In this document: one piece after another, positions 46,091 to 54,485 of the stretch
Position numbering within the stretch: position 1 is the stretch's first letter
How the letters are laid out: each line of letters begins with the position of its first letter
Assembly (NCBI GenBank): GCA_964244065.1
Contig: CAXTHH010000001.1
Span: 310,001-374,000, forward strand
Reading direction: 5' to 3'
Source of the DNA: JASLDZ01 sp964244065
Lineage (GTDB): Bacteria > Pseudomonadota > Alphaproteobacteria > Caulobacterales > Caulobacteraceae
Length of the DNA: 64,000 bases
Notes under the pieces: model-generated
Told to the model about the DNA's origin: nothing
The model's database searches: none
The model's input: only the letters and a program-made list of their open reading frames with translations
Made by a program: the position numbers and the translations under genes

Positions 46091-46220
46091 GTCTCGCTCC
46101 CTGCCCGCGCGACGTCACCCTTAGAGCGACTCCCGCCCGACTTCATCCGCGATCCTTCGCGTGGGGGGTCGACGGCGCAACGGGCCGCGCGCAGCCTGCG
46201 GTCCCCGCCCGGAGCCCCGC

Positions 46221-46917
46221 ATGAGCCTCGCCGACCCCGACCTGGAGCGCTTCGTCATCGGCCTGCCCAAGGCCGAGCTGCACATCCACATCGAAGGCTC
46301 GCTCGAGCCCGAGCTGATGTTTGCCTGAGGAGTCGGCGTTGGAGACGCTGGCGCAGGCCGAGCCGTACCTGGACAGGATCGCCGCGGTGGGGCTGGACTC
46401 GTCGGAGCTGGGCCACCCGCCCGACAACTTCGCCCGCGTGTTCGCCCGCGCCCGCGAGCTCGGCCTGCTCACCGTGGCGCACGCGGGGGAGGAGGGGCCG
46501 CCCGACTACGTTCGACAGGCGCTGGACACGCTGCACGTCAGCCGCATCGACCACGGCAACCGCGCCCTGGAGGATGGGGCGCTGGTGGAGCGGCTGGTGC
46601 GCGAAGAGACGCCGCTGACGGTCTGCCCGCTGTCCAACCTGAAGCTGTGCGTGGTGGACGACCTCGGCCGGCATCCGCTCAAGGCGATGCTGGCGCTGGG
46701 CCTGCGCGCGACCGTCAACTCGGACGATCCCGCCTACTTCGGCGGCTACCTCGTCGAGAACTACGTGGCCACGGCGCAGGCGGTCGGGCTCACCCGGGCC
46801 GACCTGGCCGAGCTGGCGCGCAACAGCTTCCGCGCTGCCTTCCTGCCCGCCGAGGCGCGAGAGCGCTGGGTCGCGGCCGTGGACCGCTACGTGGAGCGTT
46901 TCTCGGCGACGGTCTGA
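46221..46917 (+). pseudogene. Adenosine/adenine deaminase gene with an internal deletion and frameshift
   Basis: The first 34 codons (ATG 46221 after a CGGAGCCCCGC leader) encode AELHIHIEGSLEPELMF, the metal-binding HxH start of adenosine/adenine deaminases, then hit TGA at about 46326. The remaining family sequence resumes in another frame (EESALETLAQAEPYLDRIAAVGLDSSELGHPP, VAHAGEEG, SRIDHGNRALED, NSDDPAYFGG) to the stop at 46917. About 105-115 residues between the two parts are missing, so the product cannot be functional. The damage is a deletion whose length is not a multiple of three, or an assembly error. Confidence 0.88.
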
Positions 46918-46929
46918 CCCCTCCACCCC

Positions 46930-47028
46930 GTCGCCCTCGGGCTTGACCCGAGGGCCGAGCTGTCGACGCCTCGACATGTAGGTGGCGCACGATTGGCGCC
47001 TGGTCCTCGGGTCAGGCCCGAGGACGAC
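46930..47028. repeat. Palindromic repeat element B, copy 2
   Basis: The left arm 46930-46957 contains the perfect inner palindrome CCCTCGGG-CTTGA-CCCGAGGG. The right arm 47002-47028 (GGTCCTCGGGTCAGG...) is the inverted variant. It lies between the deaminase pseudogene and the mucR terminator. Confidence 0.85.
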
Positions 47029-47064
47029 GGGGGCATGGCGCAAAAGCCATGGCGCAAAAGCAAA

Positions 47065-47090
47065 GGGCCGGTCCCTCGCGGAACCGGCCC
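47065..47090 (-). terminator. Rho-independent terminator of the MucR-like gene
   Basis: On the minus strand, GGGCCGGT and ACCGGCCC (with extra pairs inside) form a GC stem, followed by TTTGCTTTT. It lies 26-51 bases downstream of the stop of the Ros/MucR gene. Confidence 0.8.
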
Positions 47091-47115
47091 CTGGCGTTCA
47101 GCTATGTCCCACCGA

Positions 47116-47589
47116 TCACTCGGCGGCGGCGGCCTTCTTGCGGCCCGGCTTGGCGGGAGCCTTGTCGCCCGAAGCGGCGGCGCCCTGGCCGCGACGCTGC
47201 GCGCCGAGGCCGAGCTTCTTCGCCATCTCCGAGCGGGCGGCCGAGTAGTTCGGGGCGACCGAGGGGTAGTCCGACGGCAGGCCGTAGCGCTGGCGATAGT
47301 CGTCCATCGTCATGCCGTGGCGCGACAGGTGGCGCTTCAGCGTCTTGTAGGGCTTGTTGTCGACGAATGACATCAGCGCGTCCGGCGTGATCGACTTGCG
47401 GACCTGGGCGCCCGTGACCTTGGTCTGCTCGGGAGCCGCCTCCGCCTGGCCGCCCGTCTCCTCCGAGAGCGCGGCGCGCACCTGGCGGATGATGTTCGGG
47501 ATCTCGGCCGCCTGCACGTGGCTGTTGGCGCCCACGTAGGAGGCGACGATCTCGGCGGTAAGGGTCAGGACGTCGGGCTTGTCTTCCAA
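47116..47589 (-). CDS. Ros/MucR-family transcriptional regulator
   Basis: 157 residues from TTG 47589, which follows GGAG by eight bases and begins EDKPDVLTLTAEIVASYVG, the conserved MucR N-terminus. The DNA-binding region (KPYKTLKRHLSRHGMTMDDYRQRYGLPSDYPSVAPNYSAARS) is intact except that the usual zinc-finger Cys positions are absent (ALMSFVDN). Such zinc-less members exist in Rhizobiales and still bind AT-rich DNA. The Lys/Ala-rich tail ends GRKKAAAAE. In Caulobacter MucR proteins are global and cell-cycle repressors. Upstream sequence to 47748 probably holds its promoter. Confidence 0.9.
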   Translation of the reverse strand: MEDKPDVLTLTAEIVASYVGANSHVQAAEIPNIIRQVRAALSEETGGQAEAAPEQTKVTGAQVRKSITPDALMSFVDNKPYKTLKRHLSRHGMTMDDYRQRYGLPSDYPSVAPNYSAARSEMAKKLGLGAQRRGQGAAASGDKAPAKPGRKKAAAAE

Positions 47590-47748
47590 GGTCTGTTCTC
47601 CGGTGTTGTAGACAGGTCTGAGCCTCATCCGCTCATTCGCGCGCGTCGTCAACACAGGACAGCGAAACAAAGCCGTCAACGTTTCGCCTGCAAGGTGAAC
47701 GAACAGCGCGCCTGTTGCACTTGCGAGATGCTGACCGAGGGCGGCGGC

Positions 47749-48297
47749 TCAGGGTTCCTGCAGGTGCAATCCGGGCGCATCGGGCGCGCTCGCATGGCCC
47801 TCACCGAGCGCGAGTCGCAGCCAGACCACGTCCACCCAGCGGCCGTGCTTGCGCCCGACCGCGGGGAGAAGGCCCGCGCGCTCGAAGCCCAGCGCCTCGT
47901 GCAGGCGGATGGAGGCCGCGTTGCCGCTGTCGCCCACCAGGGCCACGAGCTGCCGCAGGCCGAGGGTGGTGCAGCGCGCCACCACCTCCGCCAGGAGCGC
48001 GCGCCCGACGCCCCGGCCCTTAGCGTCCGGGTGCACGTAGACGGTGTCCTCCGCCGTGTAGCGGTAGGCGGCTCGCGGCCGGAACGGGGCGGCGTAGGCG
48101 AATCCCAGCACGCGGCCGTCCTCCGCCTCGGCCACGAGATGCGGCAGGCCGAGGCGCGCCACCTTGGCGCGGCGCGCCTCCATCTCGGCGGGGAGGGGCG
48201 GGTCCTCCTCGAAGGTGCCGAGGCCGTGCAGCACCGCGTCGGCGTAGATGTCCGACAGCCCCGCCGCGTCGCCCGGCCGGGTGGGGCGCAGGATCAC
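47749..48297 (-). CDS. GNAT acetyltransferase, phosphinothricin acetyltransferase-like
   Basis: 182 residues from GTG 48297. ILRPTRPGDAAGLSDIYADAVLHGLGTFEEDPP is the Pat/MnaT opening. The acetyl-CoA motif VYVHPDAKGRGVGRALLAEVV (Q/RxxGxG/A) and SIRLHEALGFERAGLLPAVGRKHGRWVDVVW follow. Typical substrates are L-amino acids such as methionine sulfoximine or the herbicide phosphinothricin. It starts six bases after the stop of the S9 peptidase on the same strand, so it is the second gene of that operon. Confidence 0.9.
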   Translation of the reverse strand: MILRPTRPGDAAGLSDIYADAVLHGLGTFEEDPPLPAEMEARRAKVARLGLPHLVAEAEDGRVLGFAYAAPFRPRAAYRYTAEDTVYVHPDAKGRGVGRALLAEVVARCTTLGLRQLVALVGDSGNAASIRLHEALGFERAGLLPAVGRKHGRWVDVVWLRLALGEGHASAPDAPGLHLQEP

Positions 48298-48303
48298 GCC
48301 CCG

Positions 48304-50466
48304 TCAGGCCTCCGCTGCCCAGCCGCGCTCAACCGCCCAGATGGCGAAGGCGTACTCGAGCGCCGTCTCCTTCAGGTGCTCGAAGCGGCCAGCGGCCCCG
48401 CCGTGCCCGGCCTCCATGTTGATGCGCAGGAGCTTGGGATTCTTGTCCGTCGCCTTGTCGCGCAGCTTGGCCACCCACTTCGCGGGCTCCCAGTAGGTCA
48501 CGCGCGGGTCGGACAGGCCGCCCATGGCCAGGATCGCGGGATAGGCCTTGGCCTCCACCCGGTCGTACGGGCTGTAGGCCGCGATGTAGTCGTAGGCCTT
48601 GGCGTCGGTCAGCGGATCGCCCCACTCGGGCCACTCGGGCGGGGTGAGCGGCAGGGAGACGTCGCTCATGGTGTTCAGCACGTCCACGAACGGCACCACG
48701 CCGACCACGCCGGCCCACAGGTCGGGCCGCAGGTTGGCGATGGCGCCCATCAGCATGCCGCCCGCCGAGCCGCCCAGGGCCACCGTGGTGGCCGGCTTGC
48801 CGTAGCCGCCGGAGTGCAGGTGCTCGGCGCAGGCGATGAAGTCTGTGAAGGTGTTGGTCTTCTTGAACTTGCGCCCGTCCAGGAACCAGCCCCAGCCCTT
48901 CTCGGACCCGCCGCGCACGTTGGCGGTGGCATAGATCCAGCCGCGGTCGACCAGCGACAGGTTGGCGGTGGAGAAGGTTGGGCTGTTGGCGATGCCGTAG
49001 CTGCCGTAGCCGTAGAGCAGAAGCGGCGCCGAGCCGTCGAGCTTAACGTCGCGCCGCATGAGCACGTAGATCGGCACGCGCTGGCCGTCTTCCGCCACGG
49101 CGTCCAGCCGCTTGGCCACGTACTTCGCCGGGTCGTGCCCGCTCGGCACCTCTTGGGTCTTGCGCAGCGTCTTCTTGCGGCTGTTCAAATCGTAGTCGAT
49201 CCAGGAGCGCGGCGTGGTCGGCGACTGGTAGATCAGCCGCACGGTCGCGGTGTCGTACTCGTAGCCGGGGTCGACGCCGGGGGCGTAGATCTCCTCGTCG
49301 AAGGCGACCACGTGCTCCGGCCCTTCCCGCGGCGTCACGACGATGCGGCCCTGGGCGTCGGCGCGCTCCAGGCGGACGAGGTGGTCCTTGACGGCGAAGT
49401 GCGAGGTGACGAACGTGCCCGGCCGGTGAGGCTTCCAGTCCGTCCAGTTCGCCTTGCCCGGCTTGTCCTCGGGTGCGGTGACCAGCTTCCAGTCCACCGC
49501 GCCGTCGGCGTTGGTGCGGATCACGAAGCGGTCGCCCCAGTGCTCCACGTCGTACATCAGCCCCTTGGTGCGGGGCTCGACCACGCGCGGGGTCGCCGTC
49601 GGGTCGCTGGCGGGGATCAGCCGCGTCTCGGTGGTCTCGTGGTCGCCGGCGGTGATCAGGATGTACTCGCGCGAGTTGGTGGTGCTCACCCCCGCGAAGA
49701 AGCCGGGGTCCTTCTCCCGGTAGACCTCCACGTCGCTGCCCGCGCCGCCGCGGGCCGGGCGGCGCATGATCCGCGAGGGGCGGCCGTTGTCGTCGCGGAA
49801 CGTCCAGAACAGCCACTTCGAGTCGGGCGAGAACTCGACGTCGCCGTTCGCGCTCTCCGCGGGGCCGGGCAGCACCTGGCCGGTGGCGAGGTCCTTCACG
49901 TAGATGCGGTGCACCTCGCTGCCCTGCTCGTCCACCGCCCAGGCGAACAGCGTGTGGTCGGGCGAGTGCGACAGGCCGGAGACCTCGTAATAGGCCTTGC
50001 CCTTCGCCTCGGCGTCCTGGTCCAGCAGCACCTGTTCGGCGCCTCCGCCGCGGGGCCGGCGCGCGACAATGGGATGCTGCGCGCCCTGCAGGTAGCGGCC
50101 GTAGTACTCCCACGGTCCGTCAGGCGACGGGACGGAGCTGTCGTCCTCCTTGATCCGCCCGCGCATCTCCTTGACCAGCGTGGCCTGCAGCCCCTCGGTC
50201 GAGGCGAGCATGGCCTTGGTGTAGGCGTTCTCCGCCTCGAGATACGCCTTCACGTCGGGGCGGATCACCTTGGGATCGCGCAGCACCTTCTGCCAGTTGT
50301 CGTCCTTCATCCAGGCGTAGTCGTCGACGCGGACGCGCCCGAGCTGCTCGATGCGCTTGGGCTGCTTGGGAGCGACGGGCGGCGTGGGCATGGAGCTCCG
50401 GGTCTGGGCGAACGCAGGCGCGGCGACGGCGGCCGCCGCGGAGGAGAGCAGGGTGCGGCGGTTCAT
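48304..50466 (-). CDS. S9A prolyl oligopeptidase / oligopeptidase B, exported
   Basis: 720 residues. The NRRTLLSSAAAAVAAPAFAQ signal peptide has a Tat-like Arg pair. The N-terminal beta-propeller includes DDYAWMKDDNW, and the C-terminal alpha/beta-hydrolase domain has YGSYGIANSPTF, VRGGSEKGWGWFLDGR, GGSAGGMLMG (nucleophile Ser), GLSDPRV (Asp) and EAGHGG (His). It cleaves short peptides after Pro or basic residues. The gene is followed by the GNAT gene; a repeat element lies just upstream. Confidence 0.93.
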   Translation of the reverse strand: MNRRTLLSSAAAAVAAPAFAQTRSSMPTPPVAPKQPKRIEQLGRVRVDDYAWMKDDNWQKVLRDPKVIRPDVKAYLEAENAYTKAMLASTEGLQATLVKEMRGRIKEDDSSVPSPDGPWEYYGRYLQGAQHPIVARRPRGGGAEQVLLDQDAEAKGKAYYEVSGLSHSPDHTLFAWAVDEQGSEVHRIYVKDLATGQVLPGPAESANGDVEFSPDSKWLFWTFRDDNGRPSRIMRRPARGGAGSDVEVYREKDPGFFAGVSTTNSREYILITAGDHETTETRLIPASDPTATPRVVEPRTKGLMYDVEHWGDRFVIRTNADGAVDWKLVTAPEDKPGKANWTDWKPHRPGTFVTSHFAVKDHLVRLERADAQGRIVVTPREGPEHVVAFDEEIYAPGVDPGYEYDTATVRLIYQSPTTPRSWIDYDLNSRKKTLRKTQEVPSGHDPAKYVAKRLDAVAEDGQRVPIYVLMRRDVKLDGSAPLLLYGYGSYGIANSPTFSTANLSLVDRGWIYATANVRGGSEKGWGWFLDGRKFKKTNTFTDFIACAEHLHSGGYGKPATTVALGGSAGGMLMGAIANLRPDLWAGVVGVVPFVDVLNTMSDVSLPLTPPEWPEWGDPLTDAKAYDYIAAYSPYDRVEAKAYPAILAMGGLSDPRVTYWEPAKWVAKLRDKATDKNPKLLRINMEAGHGGAAGRFEHLKETALEYAFAIWAVERGWAAEA

Positions 50467-50489
50467 GGGAGTCCGGCTGCGGTTCAGGT

Positions 50490-50602
50490 GTGCGTCCTTC
50501 GAGACGCGCCCTTCGGTCGCTCCTCAGGATGACGAGGGGAGGAGCTGCGCACAACATCCATCATGCCGAGGAGCGGGCGCAGCCCGCGTCTCGAAGCACG
50601 CG
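50490..50602. repeat. Palindromic repeat element C
   Basis: The left part (TGCGTCCTTCGAGACGC...CGCTCCTCAGGATGACG) and right part (CATCATGCCGAGGAGCGGG...CGTCTCGAAGCACGC) are imperfect inverted copies of about 43 bases. This is a third repeat type, between msrB and the S9 peptidase gene, overlapping neither coding region. Confidence 0.75.
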
Positions 50603-50608
50603 GCACGG

Positions 50609-51034
50609 TCACGCGGGGCGGAACGCCATGGCCACGCCGTTCATGCAGTAGCGCAGGCCGGTCGGCTTGGGCCCGTCGTCGAACACGTGGCCGAGGTGGC
50701 CGCCGCACCTGGCGCAGTGCACCTCCATTCGCGTCATGAACAGCGACCCGTCCTTGCGCACGCCCACGGCCGCCCGGCTGATCGGCTGGTAGAACGACGG
50801 CCAGCCCGTGCCGCTGTCGAACTTGGTGCGGCTGTCGAACAGCGGGTTGCCGTCGGCGGCGCAGACGAACACGCCACGGCGGTGCTCGTTGTTCAGCGGG
50901 CTGGTGAACGGCCGCTCCGTGTCCTCGTGACGGAGCACCTGGTAGGCGGCGGGCTTCAGAAGCTTGCGCCACTCGGCGTCCGGCTTCTCGAGGGGGAAGC
51001 GCTCGGCGGGCGCGGGCTTGGACTGGAAGAACAT
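50609..51034 (-). CDS. msrB: Peptide methionine-(R)-S-oxide reductase MsrB
   Basis: 141 residues from ATG 51034. TERPFTSPLNNEHRRGVFVCAADGNPLFDSRTKFDSGTGWPSF and VHCARCGGHLGHVFDDGPKPTGLRYCMNG give the zinc-binding CxxC pairs and the catalytic Cys (RYC). It reduces the R diastereomer of methionine sulfoxide, complementing MsrA. Flanked on both sides by repeat elements. Confidence 0.96.
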   Translation of the reverse strand: MFFQSKPAPAERFPLEKPDAEWRKLLKPAAYQVLRHEDTERPFTSPLNNEHRRGVFVCAADGNPLFDSRTKFDSGTGWPSFYQPISRAAVGVRKDGSLFMTRMEVHCARCGGHLGHVFDDGPKPTGLRYCMNGVAMAFRPA

Positions 51035-51073
51035 GGATCGGATGTAGGTCGTCTCTCGACCCTCTTCCACTCC

Positions 51074-51174
51074 GTCGCCCTCGGACCTGATCCGACGGCC
51101 GAGCCGTCCGCGTGCAAGCGGGCGAGCGTCGTGCACCACCGGAACCCGGCCCTCGGGTCAAGCCCGAGGGCGAC
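51074..51174. repeat. Palindromic repeat element B, copy 3
   Basis: The left arm 51074-51101 (GTCGCCCTCGGACC...) is slightly degenerate; the right arm 51147-51174 (CGGCCCTCGGGTCAAGCCC...) keeps the exact inner palindrome. It lies between the SDR and msrB genes, both on the minus strand. Confidence 0.85.
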
Positions 51175-51201
51175 GGGGCGGGTCGGTGCGGTGCGTGGAG
51201 G

Positions 51202-52125
51202 TCACCCCCGCGTGGAGGTGACCGCGCCGCCCAGCTGGCGGAAGATCTTCTGGCCCTGCTCGGCGCCGGTGACATAGGCCTTCTGGTCGGCGTCGGCGGT
51301 GATCTGGCCCCAGCCGTCGCGGACGCCCTCGGCGGTGAGGTTGCCCGTGAGGTTCAGCCCCTCGGTCTCGTAGATGCGCGACAGGGCGAACACGCCGGCG
51401 CCCGCCGCCAGGATCGCGCCCGTGGGGGCCTCGTCGCTGGCGAGGTAGACCACGCCCGGCGTCACCGCCTCGGGCTTCAGCGCGTCCAGCGCCTGCTGGC
51501 TCATCAGCCCCTCGGTCATGCGCGTGGCGGCGACGGGCGAGATGGCGTTGATGTGGATGTTGTTCTTCTGCCCTTCGATCTTGATCGTGTTCATGAAGCC
51601 CACGATGCCGAGCTTGGCCGCGCCGTAGTTCGACTGGCCGAAGTTGCCGTAGAGGCCGGAAGAGGAGGTGGTGCAGACGATCCGGCCGTAGTTCTGCGCC
51701 TTCATGATCTCCCACACCGCCTTCACCGGCTTAACCGTGCCCATCAGGTGCACGTTCAGCACGAGCTCGAAGTCGGCGATGTCCATCTTGGAGAAGCTCT
51801 TGTCGCGCAGGATGCCGGCGTTGGCGATCAAGACGTCGATGCGGCCCCACTGGTCCATGGCCTGCCTGACCATCAGCGTCACGCCCGCGTCGTCGGTCAC
51901 TGAGGAGCCGTTGGCGATCGCCTCGCCGCCCGCGGCCTTGATCTCGGCCACCACCGCCTCGGCCGCCGCCGAGCTGCCGCCCGAGCCGTCCATGGCGCCG
52001 CCCAGGTCGTTGACCACCACCTTGGCGCCGCGCCGCGCCAGCTCCAGCGCGTGCTGCCGGCCGAGGCCGCCGCCCGCCCCCGTTACGATGGCCACCTTGC
52101 CGTCGAAGCGGATGTCCCCGGCCAT
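51202..52125 (-). CDS. SDR-family 3-hydroxyacyl-CoA dehydrogenase-like protein
   Basis: 307 residues. VAIVTGAGGGLGRQHALELARRGAKVVVNDLGG is the cofactor-binding start seen in the dehydrogenase part of peroxisomal multifunctional enzyme 2. SSSGLYGNFGQSNYGAAKLGIVGF gives the Ser-Tyr-Lys catalytic set. The C-terminal extension (about 60 residues beyond the core) also fits that group. Oxidation of (R)-3-hydroxyacyl-CoA in beta-oxidation is likely. It is divergent from the S46 peptidase gene. Confidence 0.87.
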   Translation of the reverse strand: MAGDIRFDGKVAIVTGAGGGLGRQHALELARRGAKVVVNDLGGAMDGSGGSSAAAEAVVAEIKAAGGEAIANGSSVTDDAGVTLMVRQAMDQWGRIDVLIANAGILRDKSFSKMDIADFELVLNVHLMGTVKPVKAVWEIMKAQNYGRIVCTTSSSGLYGNFGQSNYGAAKLGIVGFMNTIKIEGQKNNIHINAISPVAATRMTEGLMSQQALDALKPEAVTPGVVYLASDEAPTGAILAAGAGVFALSRIYETEGLNLTGNLTAEGVRDGWGQITADADQKAYVTGAEQGQKIFRQLGGAVTSTRG

Positions 52126-52273
52126 GCGCGTGTTCTCCTGGTGTCTGACCTCGCGTGGCGGCGTCAGTGGGGGCGAGGCCGGGCGGCGTCAAGCGCGGGA
52201 GGTGACAGCTTCCTGGCGCCGCGCTACCGCTCGCTGAAGCTTGCCGGGCCGGGGTCCGGTTCCGGAGCCCTCC

Positions 52274-54328
52274 ATGCGTCGTTCCAATCTCGCCGCCGCC
52301 ACCGCGCTGACCGCCGCCCTGGGCTTCGGGGGCGGCGCCCTCGCCGACGAGGGGATGTGGACGTTCGACAACTTCCCGGCCGCGAAGGTGAAGGCGGCCT
52401 ACGGGGTGGACATCACCCCCGCCTGGCTCGCGCACGTGCAGAAGTCGGCGGTGCGGCTGACGGGCGGTTGCTCGGCGTCGACTGTCTCGTCCAACGGGCT
52501 GATCCTGACCAACAACCACTGCGTGGTGGACTGCGCCCAGTCGCTGTCCGGCCCCGGCCGCGACTTCTACTCGGCCGGCTTCGGCGCGAAGGCGCTGGCC
52601 GACGAGAAGACCTGCCCCGGCCAGCAGGCCGAGATCCTGCTCTCGATCAGCGACGTCACGCCCAAGGTCACCGGGGCGGGGCAGGGCCTCTCGGGCGCCG
52701 CGCTGGTGCAGGCGCGCACGGGCGCCGCCGCGGCGCTGGAGAAGGAGGGCTGCGCCGGCGATCCGACCCTGCGCTGCCAGGTCGTGCGTCTGTACCAGGG
52801 CGGTCAGTACAAGCTCTATAAGTACCGCAAGTACACGGACGTGCGGCTGGTGTTCTCGCCGGGCGTGCCGGCCGCCTTCTTCGGCGGCGACCCCGACAAC
52901 TTCAACTTCCCGCGCTACGACCTGGATAGCGCCTTCGTGCGCATCTACGAGAACGGCAAGCCCGTCCCGACGCCCGAGCACCTGACCTGGAACGCCGCGG
53001 CGCCCAGGGAGGGAGAGCCCGTGTTCATCGCCGGCAACCCCGGCGGCACCGACCGCCAGCTGACCGTGGCGCAGCTGGAGACGCAGCGCGACCTGACGCT
53101 GCCCTCCACCCTGACGCGCCTGGCGGAGCTGCGCGGCCGGCTGATCCAGTTCGGCCAGGTCGACGCCGAGCACAGGCGCATGGCCCAGGAGCAGCTGTTC
53201 GGCCTGGAGAACGGGTACAAGGTCTTCTACGGCCGCCTGTTCGCCCTGAACGACAAGGCGTTCATGGACAAGCTGCGCGCCCAGGAAGCCGACCTGCGCG
53301 CCAAGGCCGGCCCGCAGGCGCAGGCCGCCTGGGAATCGATCGCCCAGGTGGAAGCGGCCCGGCGCGAGCTGTACCTCACCTACAACCTCGTCGAGGCGAC
53401 CGCCGGGGGCGGGACCAACCTGTACGGCTGGGCCAAGACGCTGGTCCGCGCGGCGCAGGAGCGCGCCAAGCCCTCGGGCGAGCGACTGCCCGGCTACTCT
53501 GACGCCGCGCTGCCGAACCTGGAAAAGGTGCTGCTCGACCCCACGCCGGCCGACAAGCCGCTGGAGCAGATGCAGCTGGAGTTCTGGCTGCTGAAGGTGC
53601 GCGAGCTGCTCACCGCCGACGATCCCTCCACCAAGCTGATCCTGCAGAAGGACAGCCCGGAGGGCCTGTCGCAGGCGCTGGTGCGGGGCACGACCCTGGG
53701 CGACCCGGCCGTGCGCCGGGCGCTGTGGGAGGGCGGGCTCGCCGCCGTGCAGGCCAGCCGCGACCCCCTGATCCAGTTCGTGCTGCGCACCGACCCCAAC
53801 GCCCGCGCCATCCGCAAGGCGTGGGACGAGCGCGTGTCCGGCCCCATCACCCAGCCCGCGGAGGCCATCGCCCGCGCCCGCTTCGCCGCCTATGGGGACA
53901 GCGTCTACCCCGACGCCACCTTCACCCTGCGCCTGTCCTACGGGAAGATCGCGGGCTGGACGGAGCGGGGGCGCGAGGTGCCCAGCTTCACGCGCTCCAG
54001 CGGCCTCTACGAGCGGGCGACCGGCCAGGATCCGTTCAAGCTGGACGACCGCTGGGTCGCCGCCAAGGGCAAGCTGAACCCGAACACCGTGTTCAACATC
54101 TCGAGCACCAACGACATCATCGGCGGCAACTCGGGCTCGCCCCTGATCAACGCCCGCGGCGAAGTGATCGGCGCGGTGTTCGACGGCAACATCCACAGCC
54201 TGGGCGGCGACTACGGGTACGAGGGCGCCACCAACCGCAGCGTGTCCGTCTCCACCGCGGCGGTCACGGAGGCGCTGTCCAAGGTCTACGGCCAGGACGC
54301 CCTGGTGCGCGAGCTGACGGGCAAGTGA
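52274..54328 (+). CDS. S46-family dipeptidyl-peptidase (DPP7/DPP11 type), exported
   Basis: 684 residues from ATG 52274 (TCCGGAGCCCTCC leader). A signal peptide ending ALA is followed by EGMWTFDNFP. The trypsin-like halves carry the catalytic His in LTNNHCVVD and Ser in GGNSGSPLINARGEVIGAVFDGN, with the helical insertion typical of S46 between them. The family removes N-terminal dipeptides in the periplasm, supporting use of extracellular protein. Specificity-determining residues were not assessed. Confidence 0.93.
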   Translation: MRRSNLAAATALTAALGFGGGALADEGMWTFDNFPAAKVKAAYGVDITPAWLAHVQKSAVRLTGGCSASTVSSNGLILTNNHCVVDCAQSLSGPGRDFYSAGFGAKALADEKTCPGQQAEILLSISDVTPKVTGAGQGLSGAALVQARTGAAAALEKEGCAGDPTLRCQVVRLYQGGQYKLYKYRKYTDVRLVFSPGVPAAFFGGDPDNFNFPRYDLDSAFVRIYENGKPVPTPEHLTWNAAAPREGEPVFIAGNPGGTDRQLTVAQLETQRDLTLPSTLTRLAELRGRLIQFGQVDAEHRRMAQEQLFGLENGYKVFYGRLFALNDKAFMDKLRAQEADLRAKAGPQAQAAWESIAQVEAARRELYLTYNLVEATAGGGTNLYGWAKTLVRAAQERAKPSGERLPGYSDAALPNLEKVLLDPTPADKPLEQMQLEFWLLKVRELLTADDPSTKLILQKDSPEGLSQALVRGTTLGDPAVRRALWEGGLAAVQASRDPLIQFVLRTDPNARAIRKAWDERVSGPITQPAEAIARARFAAYGDSVYPDATFTLRLSYGKIAGWTERGREVPSFTRSSGLYERATGQDPFKLDDRWVAAKGKLNPNTVFNISSTNDIIGGNSGSPLINARGEVIGAVFDGNIHSLGGDYGYEGATNRSVSVSTAAVTEALSKVYGQDALVRELTGK

Positions 54329-54354
54329 GCTTCCAAGCTCCGCCATACTCCTCG

Positions 54355-54463
54355 GTCGCCTTCGGACGTGATCCGAGGGCCGAGCGCACCGCCGACGGCG
54401 GCGACCTCGCCGAGCGCCGGAGCACGCTCCGCGCCCGGTCCTCGGGTCGAGCCCGAGGACGAC
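54355..54463. repeat. Palindromic repeat element B, copy 4
   Basis: The left arm 54355-54382 (GTCGCCTTCGGACGTGATCC...) is degenerate; the right arm 54436-54463 (CGGTCCTCGGGTCGAGCCC...) retains the inner palindrome. It occupies the gap between the S46 peptidase and nucleoside transporter genes, which share a direction. Confidence 0.8.
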
Positions 54464-54485
54464 GGAGTTTGGGAGCGGCCGAGGC

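Noticed and set aside
47518..50532. Open frame of over 1000 codons on the plus strand
   Set aside because: Antisense to the S9 peptidase, GNAT and MucR genes; His/Arg/Gly-rich translation with no domain, an artefact of high GC.
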